Shown here: in pieces, positions 7,840 through 15,722 of the stretch | Numbering within the stretch: position 1 is the stretch's first letter | Layout of the letters: each line of letters starts with the position of its first letter | From: an uncultured Prevotella sp. | GTDB taxonomy: Bacteria; Bacteroidota; Bacteroidia; Bacteroidales; Bacteroidaceae | Length of the DNA stretch: 64,000 nt | Reading direction: 5' to 3' | NCBI GenBank assembly: GCA_946183415.1 | Contig: CAMHAM010000004.1 | Coordinates: 62,001 to 126,000, forward strand | Made by a program: the position numbers and the translations under genes | Notes under the pieces: generated by a model | What the model saw: the letters and a program-made list of their open reading frames with translations, nothing else | The model's database searches: none | What the model was told of the DNA's origin: nothing

Positions 7840-8646
7840 ATGACCTGGAACAATGTATTCTGTAACACCTTTGAAGCTCTTTCTGAAGAGCTTGGACTGC
7901 CGCCTGCTGACAAGTCGCTCGTAGAACTCTGTCGGGCTGATGACGCTGACTTCTGTCAGGAGGTCGTCGCCAAAGGCTGGCTCTCTGAGGCTCAGATGGC
8001 TCATGCGGCTGAACGCTATCGTCTTGGCAAGAGCAAGAACGGCAAGCCTATCTTCTGGATGATCGATGAGCGTGGCATCGTTCGTAATGGTCGCATCGGG
8101 GATACTTGGGTGTCGATGATCTTCAAACGACGGTATCCAGAATGCGGTCGGTATATCGTTGCGAAGCACTGTTTGTTCGGGGAACACCTCATCAGTGAAA
8201 GGCGTGCAACACTGGGGACAGACCCCTCTGTGCAACTGGAGGTTGCGGACATTTGTGCAACACTAGGGACAGACCCCTCTGTGCAACCAGAGGTTGCGGA
8301 CATTTGTGTCAGTCCCCAGTGTTGCACTGTGGCGATTGTGGAGTCTGAGCGGTCGGCGGTGGTGCTGAGTGAGTTGTTCCCGGAATGTATCTGGATGGCG
8401 TACAGCTACCCTTCGAACTTCACGGTCGACAAGCTGGCACCCCTGCAGGGCTGTGTTGTTTCTATCTATCCTCATACGGATCCTACTGGCTGTACTTATG
8501 TCTCGTTCCTCGAACTGGCTGACCAGGCCCGAAGGCTATATGATATCGATCTGTCGGTGGTGGATATCCTTGAGGAGCATGCTTCTGAGGAGCAAAAAGA
8601 GCGGTGTATTGATATCTTGGACTTTATTACAGAATCCTCAGCGTAA
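7840..8646 (+). CDS. Toprim-like (phage primase-type) protein with in-frame repeat
   Basis: The 268-aa protein has an N-terminal domain with a probable zinc-less core (HCLFGEHLI) and then CTVAIVESERSAVVLSELFP. The latter matches the Toprim start VAIVESEKSA of DUF6371-like primase-related proteins. It follows the ATPase by 78 bp, consistent with a helicase-primase pair. Residues about 123-162 are not part of the fold: they contain two copies of ATLGTDPSVQ..EVADIC, encoded by a 51-bp direct repeat plus an inverted half copy (8206-8326). The gene remains open through the insert. Confidence 0.62.
   Translation: MTWNNVFCNTFEALSEELGLPPADKSLVELCRADDADFCQEVVAKGWLSEAQMAHAAERYRLGKSKNGKPIFWMIDERGIVRNGRIGDTWVSMIFKRRYPECGRYIVAKHCLFGEHLISERRATLGTDPSVQLEVADICATLGTDPSVQPEVADICVSPQCCTVAIVESERSAVVLSELFPECIWMAYSYPSNFTVDKLAPLQGCVVSIYPHTDPTGCTYVSFLELADQARRLYDIDLSVVDILEEHASEEQKERCIDILDFITESSA
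8206..8326 (+). repeat. REP-like repeat inside a coding sequence
   Basis: Two direct 51-bp copies start at about 8207 and 8258. Each contains CAACACTGGGGACAGACCCC or its near match, and an inverted copy of the GTGCAACACTGGGGAC end lies at about 8308-8326. The GGGGACAGACCCC core is itself palindromic and resembles the GGGGTCAGGCCCC units at 11562. The total length keeps the reading frame. Confidence 0.8.
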
Positions 8647-8678
8647 TGTGCCGTCAAACTCGGGGAATTACGACAGAA

Positions 8679-8803
8679 TACCTATTTAAAGACAGAAGAA
8701 CAGATTAAAGACATAATAACAAAATAACATTAATATTTAGACAGAAGAAAAGATTAAAGACATAATAACATAAGAACAAAAGAGTAAAGACAGAAGAACA
8801 GAT
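8679..8803 (+). repeat. Family B-like repeat tract before the DUF4248-like gene
   Basis: Three variants of AGACAGAAGAACAGATTAAA / AGACATAATAACA occupy the 160-bp spacer. They relate to the AAGAACAT octamer repeats of the men region. No gene is seen here. Confidence 0.7.
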
Positions 8804-8807
8804 ATTT

Positions 8808-9137
8808 ATGATCAACTATTACGATAAGCATAAGTTTATAAGCAAGAGGAGGCTGGCGGAGCTGGCGGGGGTGTCGGAAAGGACGTTCTCACGCTATTTG
8901 GCGACTCGGAGGCATATCCTTGATGAGATGGGGGTAAGCCCGCATGCCAGACTGTTGCCGCCTCAGGCGGTGATGTATGTCTGCGAAGACTACTGTATTG
9001 ATCTGCCACGGAACCTGCAGGATCAGAAGGTCATCAACAGTTCGCCGCTCTACCAGAGAATGGTTCGTGAACTCCAGTTGGAGACTTTCTTTGACGGGAA
9101 ATGGACGAAAGTGACGGATATTCCGCATGATTTCTAA
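8808..9137 (+). CDS. DUF4248-like small protein
   Basis: The 109-aa protein starts MINYYDKHKFISKRRLAELAG and contains a helix-turn-helix-like block (ELAGVSERTFSRYL). It fits the small DUF4248-type proteins found between VirE/primase-like and HU-like genes in Bacteroidetes modules. I rely on context and general resemblance. It may bind DNA. The family has no established function. Confidence 0.55.
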   Translation: MINYYDKHKFISKRRLAELAGVSERTFSRYLATRRHILDEMGVSPHARLLPPQAVMYVCEDYCIDLPRNLQDQKVINSSPLYQRMVRELQLETFFDGKWTKVTDIPHDF

Positions 9138-9281
9138 TTTCTTTCCTGCGAGCCCGCCATAACCCGCCAATGACATCTGGAAAAGTGATAATTTTGCAAT
9201 GTCAGAGAAAATCTCTGGTGAGTGAGGCCTCGCGCGCAGCCAAACTTTTAACTTTTCACCTTTAACTTTTCATTTCTAAAA

Positions 9282-9785
9282 ATGCCTGTATTAATTAAAG
9301 TAACCCAGAACAAGATCAAGGACTCGAAAGCCTTCGGGAAGTGGTTCGGACATGTGACGAACACCAAGACCATGACCTATCAGGAACTCTGTAAGCACAT
9401 GTCGGAGCATAACTCCGTCTATGGTGAGGATGTCTGCCTCGGTGTGGCCAACAAACTCCAGAACTGTATGCTTGAGCAACTACTCGAGGGCAAGAAGGTG
9501 CAGTTCGGTGAACTCGGCACGTTCTACCTCTCTGTCAAGAGCACTGGGGCTGACAATGAGAAGGACTTCAACCTCGGTATCAACATCAATGGTCTGTTCC
9601 TCTGTTTCGCCCCCAGTCGTACCGACGTGAACAACCTCAGCTCGAAGATGCTCAAGAAGAAGGCGACCTTCATGAATGTCAAGGATCTCATCGAGACGAA
9701 GACGAAGCCCAGCACTTCGCCTGACCCTGACTCAGGCTCCGACTCAGGTGCCGACTCCGGCGATGGACCGACGAATGAACCGTAA
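9282..9785 (+). CDS. HU-like DNA-binding protein
   Basis: The 167-aa protein has the HU-related domain of Bacteroidetes: MTYQELCKHMSEHNSVYGEDV, then VANKLQNCMLEQLLEGKKVQFGELGTFYL, the helix-to-beta-arm transition with the characteristic GxLGTF-type turn. It ends with an acidic/Ser-Pro tail (PSTSPDPDSGSDSGADSGDG). Such proteins accompany polysaccharide loci and phage-like modules and are presumed to bind DNA non-specifically. A family C heptamer stretch (about 9247-9272) lies just before the ATG and a family A tract directly follows the stop. Confidence 0.88.
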   Translation: MPVLIKVTQNKIKDSKAFGKWFGHVTNTKTMTYQELCKHMSEHNSVYGEDVCLGVANKLQNCMLEQLLEGKKVQFGELGTFYLSVKSTGADNEKDFNLGININGLFLCFAPSRTDVNNLSSKMLKKKATFMNVKDLIETKTKPSTSPDPDSGSDSGADSGDGPTNEP

Positions 9786-9872
9786 TCGAGGAACGAGGAA
9801 CGAGGAAGGATTCACCGAGGAAGGAGGAAGGATTCATCGAGGAAGGAGGAACGAGGAAGGAGGAACGAGCCA
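9786..9872 (+). repeat. Family A heptamer tract
   Basis: Tandem GAGGAAC/GAGGAAG units with two GGATTCAYCGAG interruptions start immediately behind the HU-like gene's stop codon. This is the same repeat that lies inside rfbC, the OMP gene, menE and menF. Confidence 0.9.
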
Positions 9873-9897
9873 TTATTAATTAACTAAAACCAATTGT

Positions 9898-10011
9898 ATG
9901 ATTAAAGTAAACTGGAGCACCGTAGTAAAGGTGCTGAAATTTGTAGCAACTGTTATTACAACTGTTCTTGGAACGATTGCAGTTCAGAGCTGCACACCTT
10001 ATTTATTTTAA
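9898..10011 (+). CDS. Smalltalk protein
   Basis: A 37-aa frame starts MIKVNWSTVVKVLKFVATVI and ends AVQSCTPYLF. The single hydrophobic helix and the lipobox-like end IAVQSC fit the tiny 'smalltalk' proteins of Bacteroidetes. These are always found between the HU-like gene and the N-acetylmuramoyl-L-alanine amidase. The gene is exactly in that place, 12 bp upstream of the amidase. Function is unknown; the arrangement suggests membrane insertion and a role with the amidase, perhaps holin-like (inference). Confidence 0.85.
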   Translation: MIKVNWSTVVKVLKFVATVITTVLGTIAVQSCTPYLF

Positions 10012-10023
10012 ATTGAGAGAAGT

Positions 10024-10461
10024 ATGCGAAAAATCAACCTTATTGTCGTTCATTGCTCAGCAACGCGTAGCAACCAGCGCTTCACGGTCGAGATGCTGAA
10101 AGCCTGCCATAACGCCCGTTTTCACGGGAAAGGTGTTGGATACCACTATTATATCGAGAAGGATGGTCAGGTGTTCCAGACTCGCGATGAAGCTGAGATT
10201 GGCATTCATGCCCGACATTACAATGCTCACTCGATTGGCATCTGCTATGAGGGTGGCTTGGATGAGAAGGGCAAAGCCGCTGACACCCGGACGCCTGCTC
10301 AGCGCGCTGCGCTGATTGCCCTGCTTCGTTCACTGAAAGTAGACTACCCTGATGCAGAGATCCTCGGGCACTGTGAACTTGAAGGTGTTCACAAGGATTG
10401 TCCCAGCTTCGACTGTCAGGAGTATCGGGACTACTTCAATGAGCTTGGTTACAATGAGTAA
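10024..10461 (+). CDS. N-acetylmuramoyl-L-alanine amidase
   Basis: The 145-aa protein is an amidase_2/PGRP-type zinc amidase that cuts the stem peptide from MurNAc. The zinc ligands fit the family: VVHCSATR (His near residue 11), a central HYYIEKDGQVFQ, and EILGHCELEGVHKDCPSFD with the last His and Cys/Asp. It has no signal peptide, so export would need a partner such as the smalltalk protein. A strong terminator follows. Phage-derived ancestry is likely. Confidence 0.93.
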   Translation: MRKINLIVVHCSATRSNQRFTVEMLKACHNARFHGKGVGYHYYIEKDGQVFQTRDEAEIGIHARHYNAHSIGICYEGGLDEKGKAADTRTPAQRAALIALLRSLKVDYPDAEILGHCELEGVHKDCPSFDCQEYRDYFNELGYNE

Positions 10462-10467
10462 CCGTCA

Positions 10468-10505
10468 CTCCCCGGCCTTACCAAAGGGCTGGGGATTTTA
10501 TTTTA
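10468..10505 (+). terminator. Rho-independent terminator after the amidase
   Basis: Stem TCCCCGGCC / GGGCTGGGGA (10469-10477 with 10486-10495) and then TTTTATTTT. It closes the ATPase-to-amidase operon. Confidence 0.85.
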
Positions 10506-10620
10506 GACAGAAGAACAGATTAAAGACATAATAACAGAAGACTCGGCTATGCCGCTTTCACAAAGCGTAGCGACTGAAAGAACTATTTTTAGATAAAAAG
10601 AACAGAAGGACAAAATATAA
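10503..10620 (+). repeat. Family B-like repeat tract
   Basis: AGACAGAAGAACAGATTAAA followed by ACTCGGCTATGCCGCTT, then TAGATAAAAAGAACAGAAGG. It resembles the tract at 8679-8803 and the GCCGCTCGGC-type element at 17084. No gene is seen between the terminator and the PIN gene. Confidence 0.65.
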
Positions 10621-10652
10621 TAATCACGAGCGGGGTAGGTAGGAGCGAGCGC

Positions 10653-11072
10653 TTAGAGAGCGGGGAGAAATTCATTCAAGAACTCTTCGGCAGTGATATG
10701 ACGGATATCAAATTCATTGAAACCTTTACTATCCCTCGTCAGAATAACATCAGCATCGATGGTCTTCGAAGAAAAATACTGTACCGTATCCTCAAAGTCA
10801 AAACCTTCGCGCGACAATGCTTTCTCAATAATCAAAGAATCGACAGCAGACACTTGGCAGAGCTTAAATAGAGACTTCATGCTCTTATATAAAGCATCCT
10901 TATCGTACACCTTTCGCAGAATATAAAAAGCCGTAATGAAACTTTGTGCACATACCACCAATTGAATCTTACCTTTTACTGCCAGATCGAATACTACAGC
11001 AATAGGCATGTAATGACCACGATTGCTATCGTAAAAATCGAGAATCACATTCGTGTCTAAAAATACTTTCAT
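10653..11072 (-). CDS. PIN-domain toxin
   Basis: From the ATG at 11072 the protein is 139 aa and starts MKVFLDTNVILDFYDSN. This contains the first acidic PIN motif, FLDTNVILD. The DADVILTRDSKGF motif near residue 110 supplies the later acidic residues of the RNase site. An upstream in-frame ATG exists, but it lies inside the antitoxin gene, and the ATG chosen gives the typical ATGA overlap. As in VapC-type pairs, this is presumably the RNase toxin. Confidence 0.9.
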   Translation of the reverse strand: MKVFLDTNVILDFYDSNRGHYMPIAVVFDLAVKGKIQLVVCAQSFITAFYILRKVYDKDALYKSMKSLFKLCQVSAVDSLIIEKALSREGFDFEDTVQYFSSKTIDADVILTRDSKGFNEFDIRHITAEEFLNEFLPAL

Positions 11073-11434
11073 CGGTACTTTTCTTCCAATAGTTCTGCTA
11101 TCTCTTCTTTGTAATCGCCATAAATGCTCTTGCGTTGACCAGGAGCCATAGCAATTACCTCTGCAGAGAGTTGATAACCATCCCAAATATGAGCTGTATT
11201 ATCGGATACGTCATTCTTACGAGCGTCATGATGAACCTTACCAGCATGAAGCTCGTCAAACGCCCTTGTCAGACTCTCTTTAACCATTGCTTTTTGAACT
11301 TTGGTTTTATCTTGTTCGGCAAGGAGTCGCTTTGTGAGTGCCTTGCGAACAGCTTTTGTCTGGCCCTGTATGAGTACCCAAAGGGCATCAACTGTACTTA
11401 TTTCACTTGTCTGTGAAGGTATTGTCGTCATCAT
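11069..11434 (-). CDS. Antitoxin of the PIN toxin
   Basis: The 121-aa protein overlaps the toxin start by 4 bases. It is rich in K, A and E helices (WVLIQGQTKAVRKALTKRLL and KAMVKESLTRAFDE). I recognise the arrangement rather than the sequence family. It resembles small antitoxins that precede PIN toxins in Bacteroidetes. It probably binds the operator palindrome in the promoter at 11445-11502, but this is inferred from position. Confidence 0.72.
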   Translation of the reverse strand: MMTTIPSQTSEISTVDALWVLIQGQTKAVRKALTKRLLAEQDKTKVQKAMVKESLTRAFDELHAGKVHHDARKNDVSDNTAHIWDGYQLSAEVIAMAPGQRKSIYGDYKEEIAELLEEKYR

Positions 11435-11444
11435 AACTTTATCT

Positions 11445-11502
11445 TTTTGCGGGCAAAGATAAGGAAAATATTGGAATTATCCAAATTTTGAGGCAATTAT
11501 CT
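11445..11502 (-). promoter_or_regulatory. TA promoter/operator cassette, copy 2
   Basis: TTTG-N20-TATCTTTG with the TTGGATAATTCCAA palindrome over the -33 box. It is nearly identical to 6052-6110 (shared for about 58 bp, apart from a few substitutions). Confidence 0.82.
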
Positions 11503-11561
11503 ACTTACCATTCGCGCTATAGGATGCCATCAGGCTGCTTGCTGCCTTACTCTTGGGAGGC

Positions 11562-11735
11562 TGGGGTCAGGCCCCGAAGTAGAAGTTTTTGCGGGGGGAC
11601 TGGGGTCAGGCCCCGAAGTAGAAGTTTTTGCGGGGGTGCTGGGGTCAGGCCCCGAAGTAGAAGTTTTTGCTGCGAAAAACTTTACTTTGGGGCCAGACCC
11701 GTTTTTTACTTTGAGGGCAGACCTGGGATACCAGG
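11562..11735 (+). repeat. REP-like 39-bp tandem repeat with inverted end
   Basis: Three direct units start at 11562, 11601 and 11640. Each contains TGGGGTCAGGCCCCGAAGTA and AGAAGTTTTTGC. An inverted copy follows (AAAAACTTTACTTTGGGGCC, about 11675-11700), then a more degenerate one with ACTTTGAGGGCAGACC. The third unit and the inverted copy can fold into a long hairpin with a GCTGCG loop. The spacer between the TA pair and the polysaccharide operon holds no gene. Confidence 0.85.
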
Positions 11736-11751
11736 CCCAGGGCGGAGGGCA

Positions 11752-12831
11752 TCAATTTAAGCCGAGGAGGGGTTTCAAGTCATCTTCCTTATAGAGAATC
11801 CAGGCGGTGGTGCCCAGGAAGGCGAGGAAGAGGAAGATAAGACACATCTTTGCACGCTTCGGGCCTTCCTTCCTGACGGGGACCGTAGCACTCTGCAGGG
11901 TGGTGAAGGCAGGCGTTTCCTCTTGTACCTTCATCTCGGCCTGTTGGAGCTGGGCCACCACCTGCCGGTAGATCTGCTGCTGCAACTGCATCTCGTTCTG
12001 CAGGTCGGCCGCCTTGGTCTGTCCCGCCTGTGAGGTGACATTGCGGTGGGAGTCGGAGTAGGCGGCATAGCGGTCGCGGGCCTGTTCATACTTGGCCTTG
12101 GCCTCGATATAGAGTTTCTTGTTATACTCCAGGTCGACACGTGCCTTGGAGGTACGATAGTCGGTGATGAACTTCTGCAGACGGGTCTTCACGGAGTCTG
12201 CCAGTGTGGCGCAGATGAGAGGATCCTGGTCGGTGACATTGATGGTAATGACAAAGGTCTTCTTATCGACGTCGCAGACCACATTCTTGTCGATGGCCTT
12301 GGCAATTCTCGTCTGCTCCTTTGTAAGTTCGAAGGGGTTGATCTTCGACACGGGCTCCTCTTCCTTTGACCCGAAGAGGCTGAAAAGCGACTTCATACCC
12401 TCCGACCACCAAGGTGCCTTCTGTTCGTTCATCAGGTAGTCATAATAAGCGAATGCCTTGCCGTCTTCCTTGCGCGTCACCTTGATGGGGAACAGGCTCG
12501 TCTTGAAGTCGACACTGTTCATCAGGTCGGGATAGAGCATGGGGTTAATGGCATCGGCGCCATTGCTGGCACTACCCAGGTTGATACCGAAGCTGGAGGC
12601 TAAGCCAGCGAGACCACCGGCCTTGGCACTTCCGCCGAGCTCGGGAGCGAGCTTGACGGTGCAGTTGTAGTAGTTGGGCAGAGATAAAGCATAGATGGCG
12701 GCCAAGATAAAGGCTACTGGCAGCACTTTATAATAGAGCGTTTTATGTTTTAGAAGATCTTTGAAAATCTTACCGAAGTCGATAGAGGATTGTTCCTCTA
12801 TCAACTCTTGATTTCTTATTTCGTCACTCAT
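11752..12831 (-). CDS. Chain-length determinant (Wzz-type) protein
   Basis: The protein (359 aa from MSDEIRNQEL) has the polysaccharide co-polymerase layout: a cytoplasmic N-terminus, a first membrane segment near VLPVAFILAAIYALSLPNYY, a large periplasmic domain with coiled coil (LEYNKKLYIEAKAKYEQARD), and a C-terminal segment MCLIFLFLAFLGTTAWILY. Such proteins set the length of surface polysaccharide together with Wzy. The reading is open further upstream to 12906, so MDNKIINIY at 12858 is a possible start. The gene is downstream of the Wza-type gene in the same operon. Confidence 0.9.
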   Translation of the reverse strand: MSDEIRNQELIEEQSSIDFGKIFKDLLKHKTLYYKVLPVAFILAAIYALSLPNYYNCTVKLAPELGGSAKAGGLAGLASSFGINLGSASNGADAINPMLYPDLMNSVDFKTSLFPIKVTRKEDGKAFAYYDYLMNEQKAPWWSEGMKSLFSLFGSKEEEPVSKINPFELTKEQTRIAKAIDKNVVCDVDKKTFVITINVTDQDPLICATLADSVKTRLQKFITDYRTSKARVDLEYNKKLYIEAKAKYEQARDRYAAYSDSHRNVTSQAGQTKAADLQNEMQLQQQIYRQVVAQLQQAEMKVQEETPAFTTLQSATVPVRKEGPKRAKMCLIFLFLAFLGTTAWILYKEDDLKPLLGLN

Positions 12832-12914
12832 ATAAATATTAATTATTTTGTTGTCCATTTTCTCTGGCGCAGAGAAAAGAACGAAAAGAGACATTCCCCC
12901 TACCAAGGCCTTCC

Positions 12915-13030
12915 CCCAAGGGAAGGATGCAATTGACTACGGGCAGAGACCGCCCTTCGTCAAGGACTTCTTGTATGGCTCTCAAGCCTTTGCCCCTTCG
13001 GGGTTCGCCATGATCTTTTTATGGCTGCGC
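12915..13030 (+). repeat. Spacer repeat, copy 2 ('IDYGQRPPFVK' element)
   Basis: This copy of the element at 5159 lies between the wza and wzz genes. The frame DAIDYGQRPPFVKDFLYGSQ is kept, with silent changes relative to copy 1 (gac/gat, tct/tcg, caa/cag). It continues FAPSGFAMIFLWL before changing. No start codon or family is recognisable. Confidence 0.55.
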
Positions 13031-13032
13031 CA

Positions 13033-13084
13033 CATTTCTCGTTCCTCCTTCCTCGTTTCTCCTTCCTCGATTATCACTCCTCGA
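13033..13084 (-). repeat. Family A heptamer tract, minus orientation
   Basis: Units of GAGGAAC/GAGGAAG (read on the minus strand) fill the last 50 bp behind the wza stop codon. This is the same repeat family as at 9786-9872. Confidence 0.85.
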
Positions 13085-15574
13085 TTATTTCTTCAGCATA
13101 TTGGCGATGCTGACGAACATGGTGGCGAGGGAGGCGGCGGAGGTGCCGATGCCTAGCCACTGCGTGATCTGGTTAGGATCTTTCGGACCCTTGGTGGGGA
13201 CTACGATTTCGCAACCGGGCTCGATATCACCCTTCGAGGCCTTCGCAATGGTTCCGTTCTGATATAATATATAGGTATGCGACTTGCGCGCGCGCTTGCC
13301 ATAGCCTCCGGCCTGACTGATATAATACTTGTAGTTCTTCTTGTTCTTGAAGGCCACCGTGTTAGACTTCTGGACATCACCCGAGATCTTCACTGTACGG
13401 TTGTAACGGGGAATGACCAGGCGGTCGCCATTCTGCAGCTCGACATCCTCGTCGCAGCCGGGGTTAGCCAGGGCTTCGTCGAGATGGATACCGACACTGT
13501 AGGTGGTCTCCAAAGCCAATTGCTCAAGGCTCAGCGAGTCCTTGGCATCTGCAGCAGCGCTCTGTCGGGCCATCTTGATGAGCTCATCACGACGGGCCAA
13601 CTCGTCTTCATTCATCGTACGGACGAGACGGGCACCACGTACGTATGCGCCGGGGATGACACCACCTGCGGCCTTCACCACATCAGACAGGCGCTGGTTC
13701 TTCTGCTCCAGGGTGTAGGTACCTTCAAAGGCAATCTCACCCTCGACACGAACGGAGAGGGGATCAGCAGAGACAGGGCTGCGGCGCACTGAAACCACAT
13801 CATAGGGCTGGAGCGTGAAGCTCTTGTCGCCGTCGAAGTCAAAGCCGGGCTTTATAGAGAAGCTGAAGGTCTTGGCTATCTCCATGGTCGAAGTGGTGGC
13901 CTCCGGGTCGATCATACGCCGGGCCACATCGACTTTCACCGTCGAGGCATGGTCGGTGAGACCGCCTGCCTGAAGGATCAGGTCTTCGATGGTCATCTTA
14001 TCAGCATACTCATAAGTGCCTGGGAAGATCACTTCACCGTTAATCGTCAGTGTGCGCAGGTTCTGGTGCTCTGCCAGTGTGGGCACAAAGAGGATATCCT
14101 CGTTCTCCAAAGGCACATCTGCCGCCGTGCCCTCCATGATACCCTTCAGGTCGATCGACACGACTTCCTGGGTGCGGTTGGGCTTCATGCGGCGCAACAC
14201 TGCACGAGATACCATCGCCTCCTCTGTCAGGCCGTCGGCTGCCTCAATCAGGCTACGGACGCTGTTTACTTTCTTGCCCAGCTGATACATGCCGGGGCGG
14301 AAGATGGCTCCCTTGACCTCGACCATGTTCTCGAAGCGGTCAATGATAGAGTCGACCGCTACAGAGTCGCCATCGAACATCTTGAACTCGGGCATCTCAA
14401 ACTCCTCGACATTATACACGGACTTCATGCGGCCGTTCTTGCGGAACACACGCAACGACTTCTTATAGGCATCGTTGGCATAGCCGCCACTGTACTTGAG
14501 CAGGGTGGCAAGACTCTCGTTCTTGCGGAGTTCGTATGCCATCGGGCGCTTCACACGACCGGCTATGTCAATAATGCTCTCGTAAGGTCCAACCTGAATG
14601 ACATCATTGTCCTGGAGGCGCACATTACCCGCCAATCGACCGTTGAGAATGAACTCATAGACATCGACCACTGAGATCTGACGTCCTTGGCGGAAGACCT
14701 TAATGTTACGCAGCGTACCCAGATCGCTGACACCACCAGCCATATAGAGGGCGTGGAACACAGTAGCGAAGGCACTCAGAGTGTAAGTTCCTGGAGCCTT
14801 TACTTCGCCCATCACATTGACCATGATGGTGCGCGTCTGTCCGACGGTGACCTTGATATCAGAACTCTCATAATAAGTGCCCAGATGACTGCGTACCTTG
14901 TTCTGAGCCGCAGAGACAGAGAGACCTGCCACATGGATAGGGCCATACTCAGGCACATTGACATCACCATCGGGCGAGACTGTCAGCTGTTCGCTTCTCT
15001 GGGTATCGCCATAGACATCGATGATGAGCTGGTCGCCAGGACCCAGCACATAATTCTGCGGCGTGGCAATGTTCATCACTGGCTCGAAAGTCAGGTTCTT
15101 GTTGTTGAAAATATCGCGACCAAAGACCTTTTTACCAGGTGTAACACTGAAATAGTCAGCACCTGTAGGCTGCAGACCGGCCTGATCCCCATACAGCATG
15201 TTATCGGGGACATTTTGCTTCACCTGTTGCTGAAACCCTTGCTGGTCTGCCTGATCAGGGGCATTGTTCTGGCGCATACGTGAAGCTGCATCAATGGCTT
15301 TATCGGCTTCACCAGCCATACTGTGCTGTTGCAGCTGTTTGGCATATTTTTGGCGCATATTCTGGATTTGCTCCAGCGTGGCACCTTTCTTCAACAACTC
15401 TTGGGCAATGCCGCTCTCGGACTTGCCCAGTTTCTTCTGCTGCATGACGTACTGCAGGATCTGCGTATCGCTCATGCTTTGTCCAAAAACCGCCTGTGAC
15501 AGGCTCAAGGACAAGAAGACGATGGAAACGGGAAACCACTTCCAGTGGGATTTAAACATCATGTTTTCGTTCAT
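13085..15574 (-). CDS. Polysaccharide export (Wza-type) protein with multiple SLBB domains
   Basis: The 829-aa protein starts with a signal peptide (SIVFLSLSLSQAVFGQS). It has a charged coiled-coil segment, then the poly_export domain with YVLGPGDQLIIDVYGDTQ near residue 174 and VPEYGPIHVAGLS. A series of SLBB domains follows (VMGEVKAPGTYTLSAF, VKGAIFRPGMYQLG, INGEVIFPGTYEYADKM, VEGEIAFEGTYTLE). It is the outer-membrane export channel component, working with the Wzz-type protein encoded downstream. The promoter lies 186 bp upstream inside a probable invertible segment. Confidence 0.94.
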   Translation of the reverse strand: MNENMMFKSHWKWFPVSIVFLSLSLSQAVFGQSMSDTQILQYVMQQKKLGKSESGIAQELLKKGATLEQIQNMRQKYAKQLQQHSMAGEADKAIDAASRMRQNNAPDQADQQGFQQQVKQNVPDNMLYGDQAGLQPTGADYFSVTPGKKVFGRDIFNNKNLTFEPVMNIATPQNYVLGPGDQLIIDVYGDTQRSEQLTVSPDGDVNVPEYGPIHVAGLSVSAAQNKVRSHLGTYYESSDIKVTVGQTRTIMVNVMGEVKAPGTYTLSAFATVFHALYMAGGVSDLGTLRNIKVFRQGRQISVVDVYEFILNGRLAGNVRLQDNDVIQVGPYESIIDIAGRVKRPMAYELRKNESLATLLKYSGGYANDAYKKSLRVFRKNGRMKSVYNVEEFEMPEFKMFDGDSVAVDSIIDRFENMVEVKGAIFRPGMYQLGKKVNSVRSLIEAADGLTEEAMVSRAVLRRMKPNRTQEVVSIDLKGIMEGTAADVPLENEDILFVPTLAEHQNLRTLTINGEVIFPGTYEYADKMTIEDLILQAGGLTDHASTVKVDVARRMIDPEATTSTMEIAKTFSFSIKPGFDFDGDKSFTLQPYDVVSVRRSPVSADPLSVRVEGEIAFEGTYTLEQKNQRLSDVVKAAGGVIPGAYVRGARLVRTMNEDELARRDELIKMARQSAAADAKDSLSLEQLALETTYSVGIHLDEALANPGCDEDVELQNGDRLVIPRYNRTVKISGDVQKSNTVAFKNKKNYKYYISQAGGYGKRARKSHTYILYQNGTIAKASKGDIEPGCEIVVPTKGPKDPNQITQWLGIGTSAASLATMFVSIANMLKK

Positions 15575-15722
15575 AAAGCAAATCGTTTTGTCGCAGCATC
15601 ACTACAAACTTGCAGGGTATAAGAGGGGGTCACCACATTTTGGAATGTAGCGAGATCTTCTTGACCGTTTGGAGTTTGAAGTCCGTTTTGCACTGATTAC
15701 CAGCGACATAGTAAGACAATCA
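15575..15722 (-). other. Untranslated leader of the wza operon
   Basis: From the probable start of transcription near 15753, about 180 bases precede the wza ATG. This is long for the group. A frame with 35 codons (MSLVISAKRTSNSKRSRRS at its start, ending 15602) is very basic and could be a leader peptide. I see no UpxY-type antiterminator gene. Regulation by the leader is only a possibility. Confidence 0.35.

Noticed and set aside
11562..11735. CRISPR or minisatellite gene
   Set aside because: Direct 39-bp copies have no unique spacers and end in inverted copies, which fits REP-like hairpins.
13949..14674. Long antisense frame opposite wza
   Set aside because: Same reason; the sense frame has SLBB motifs throughout.
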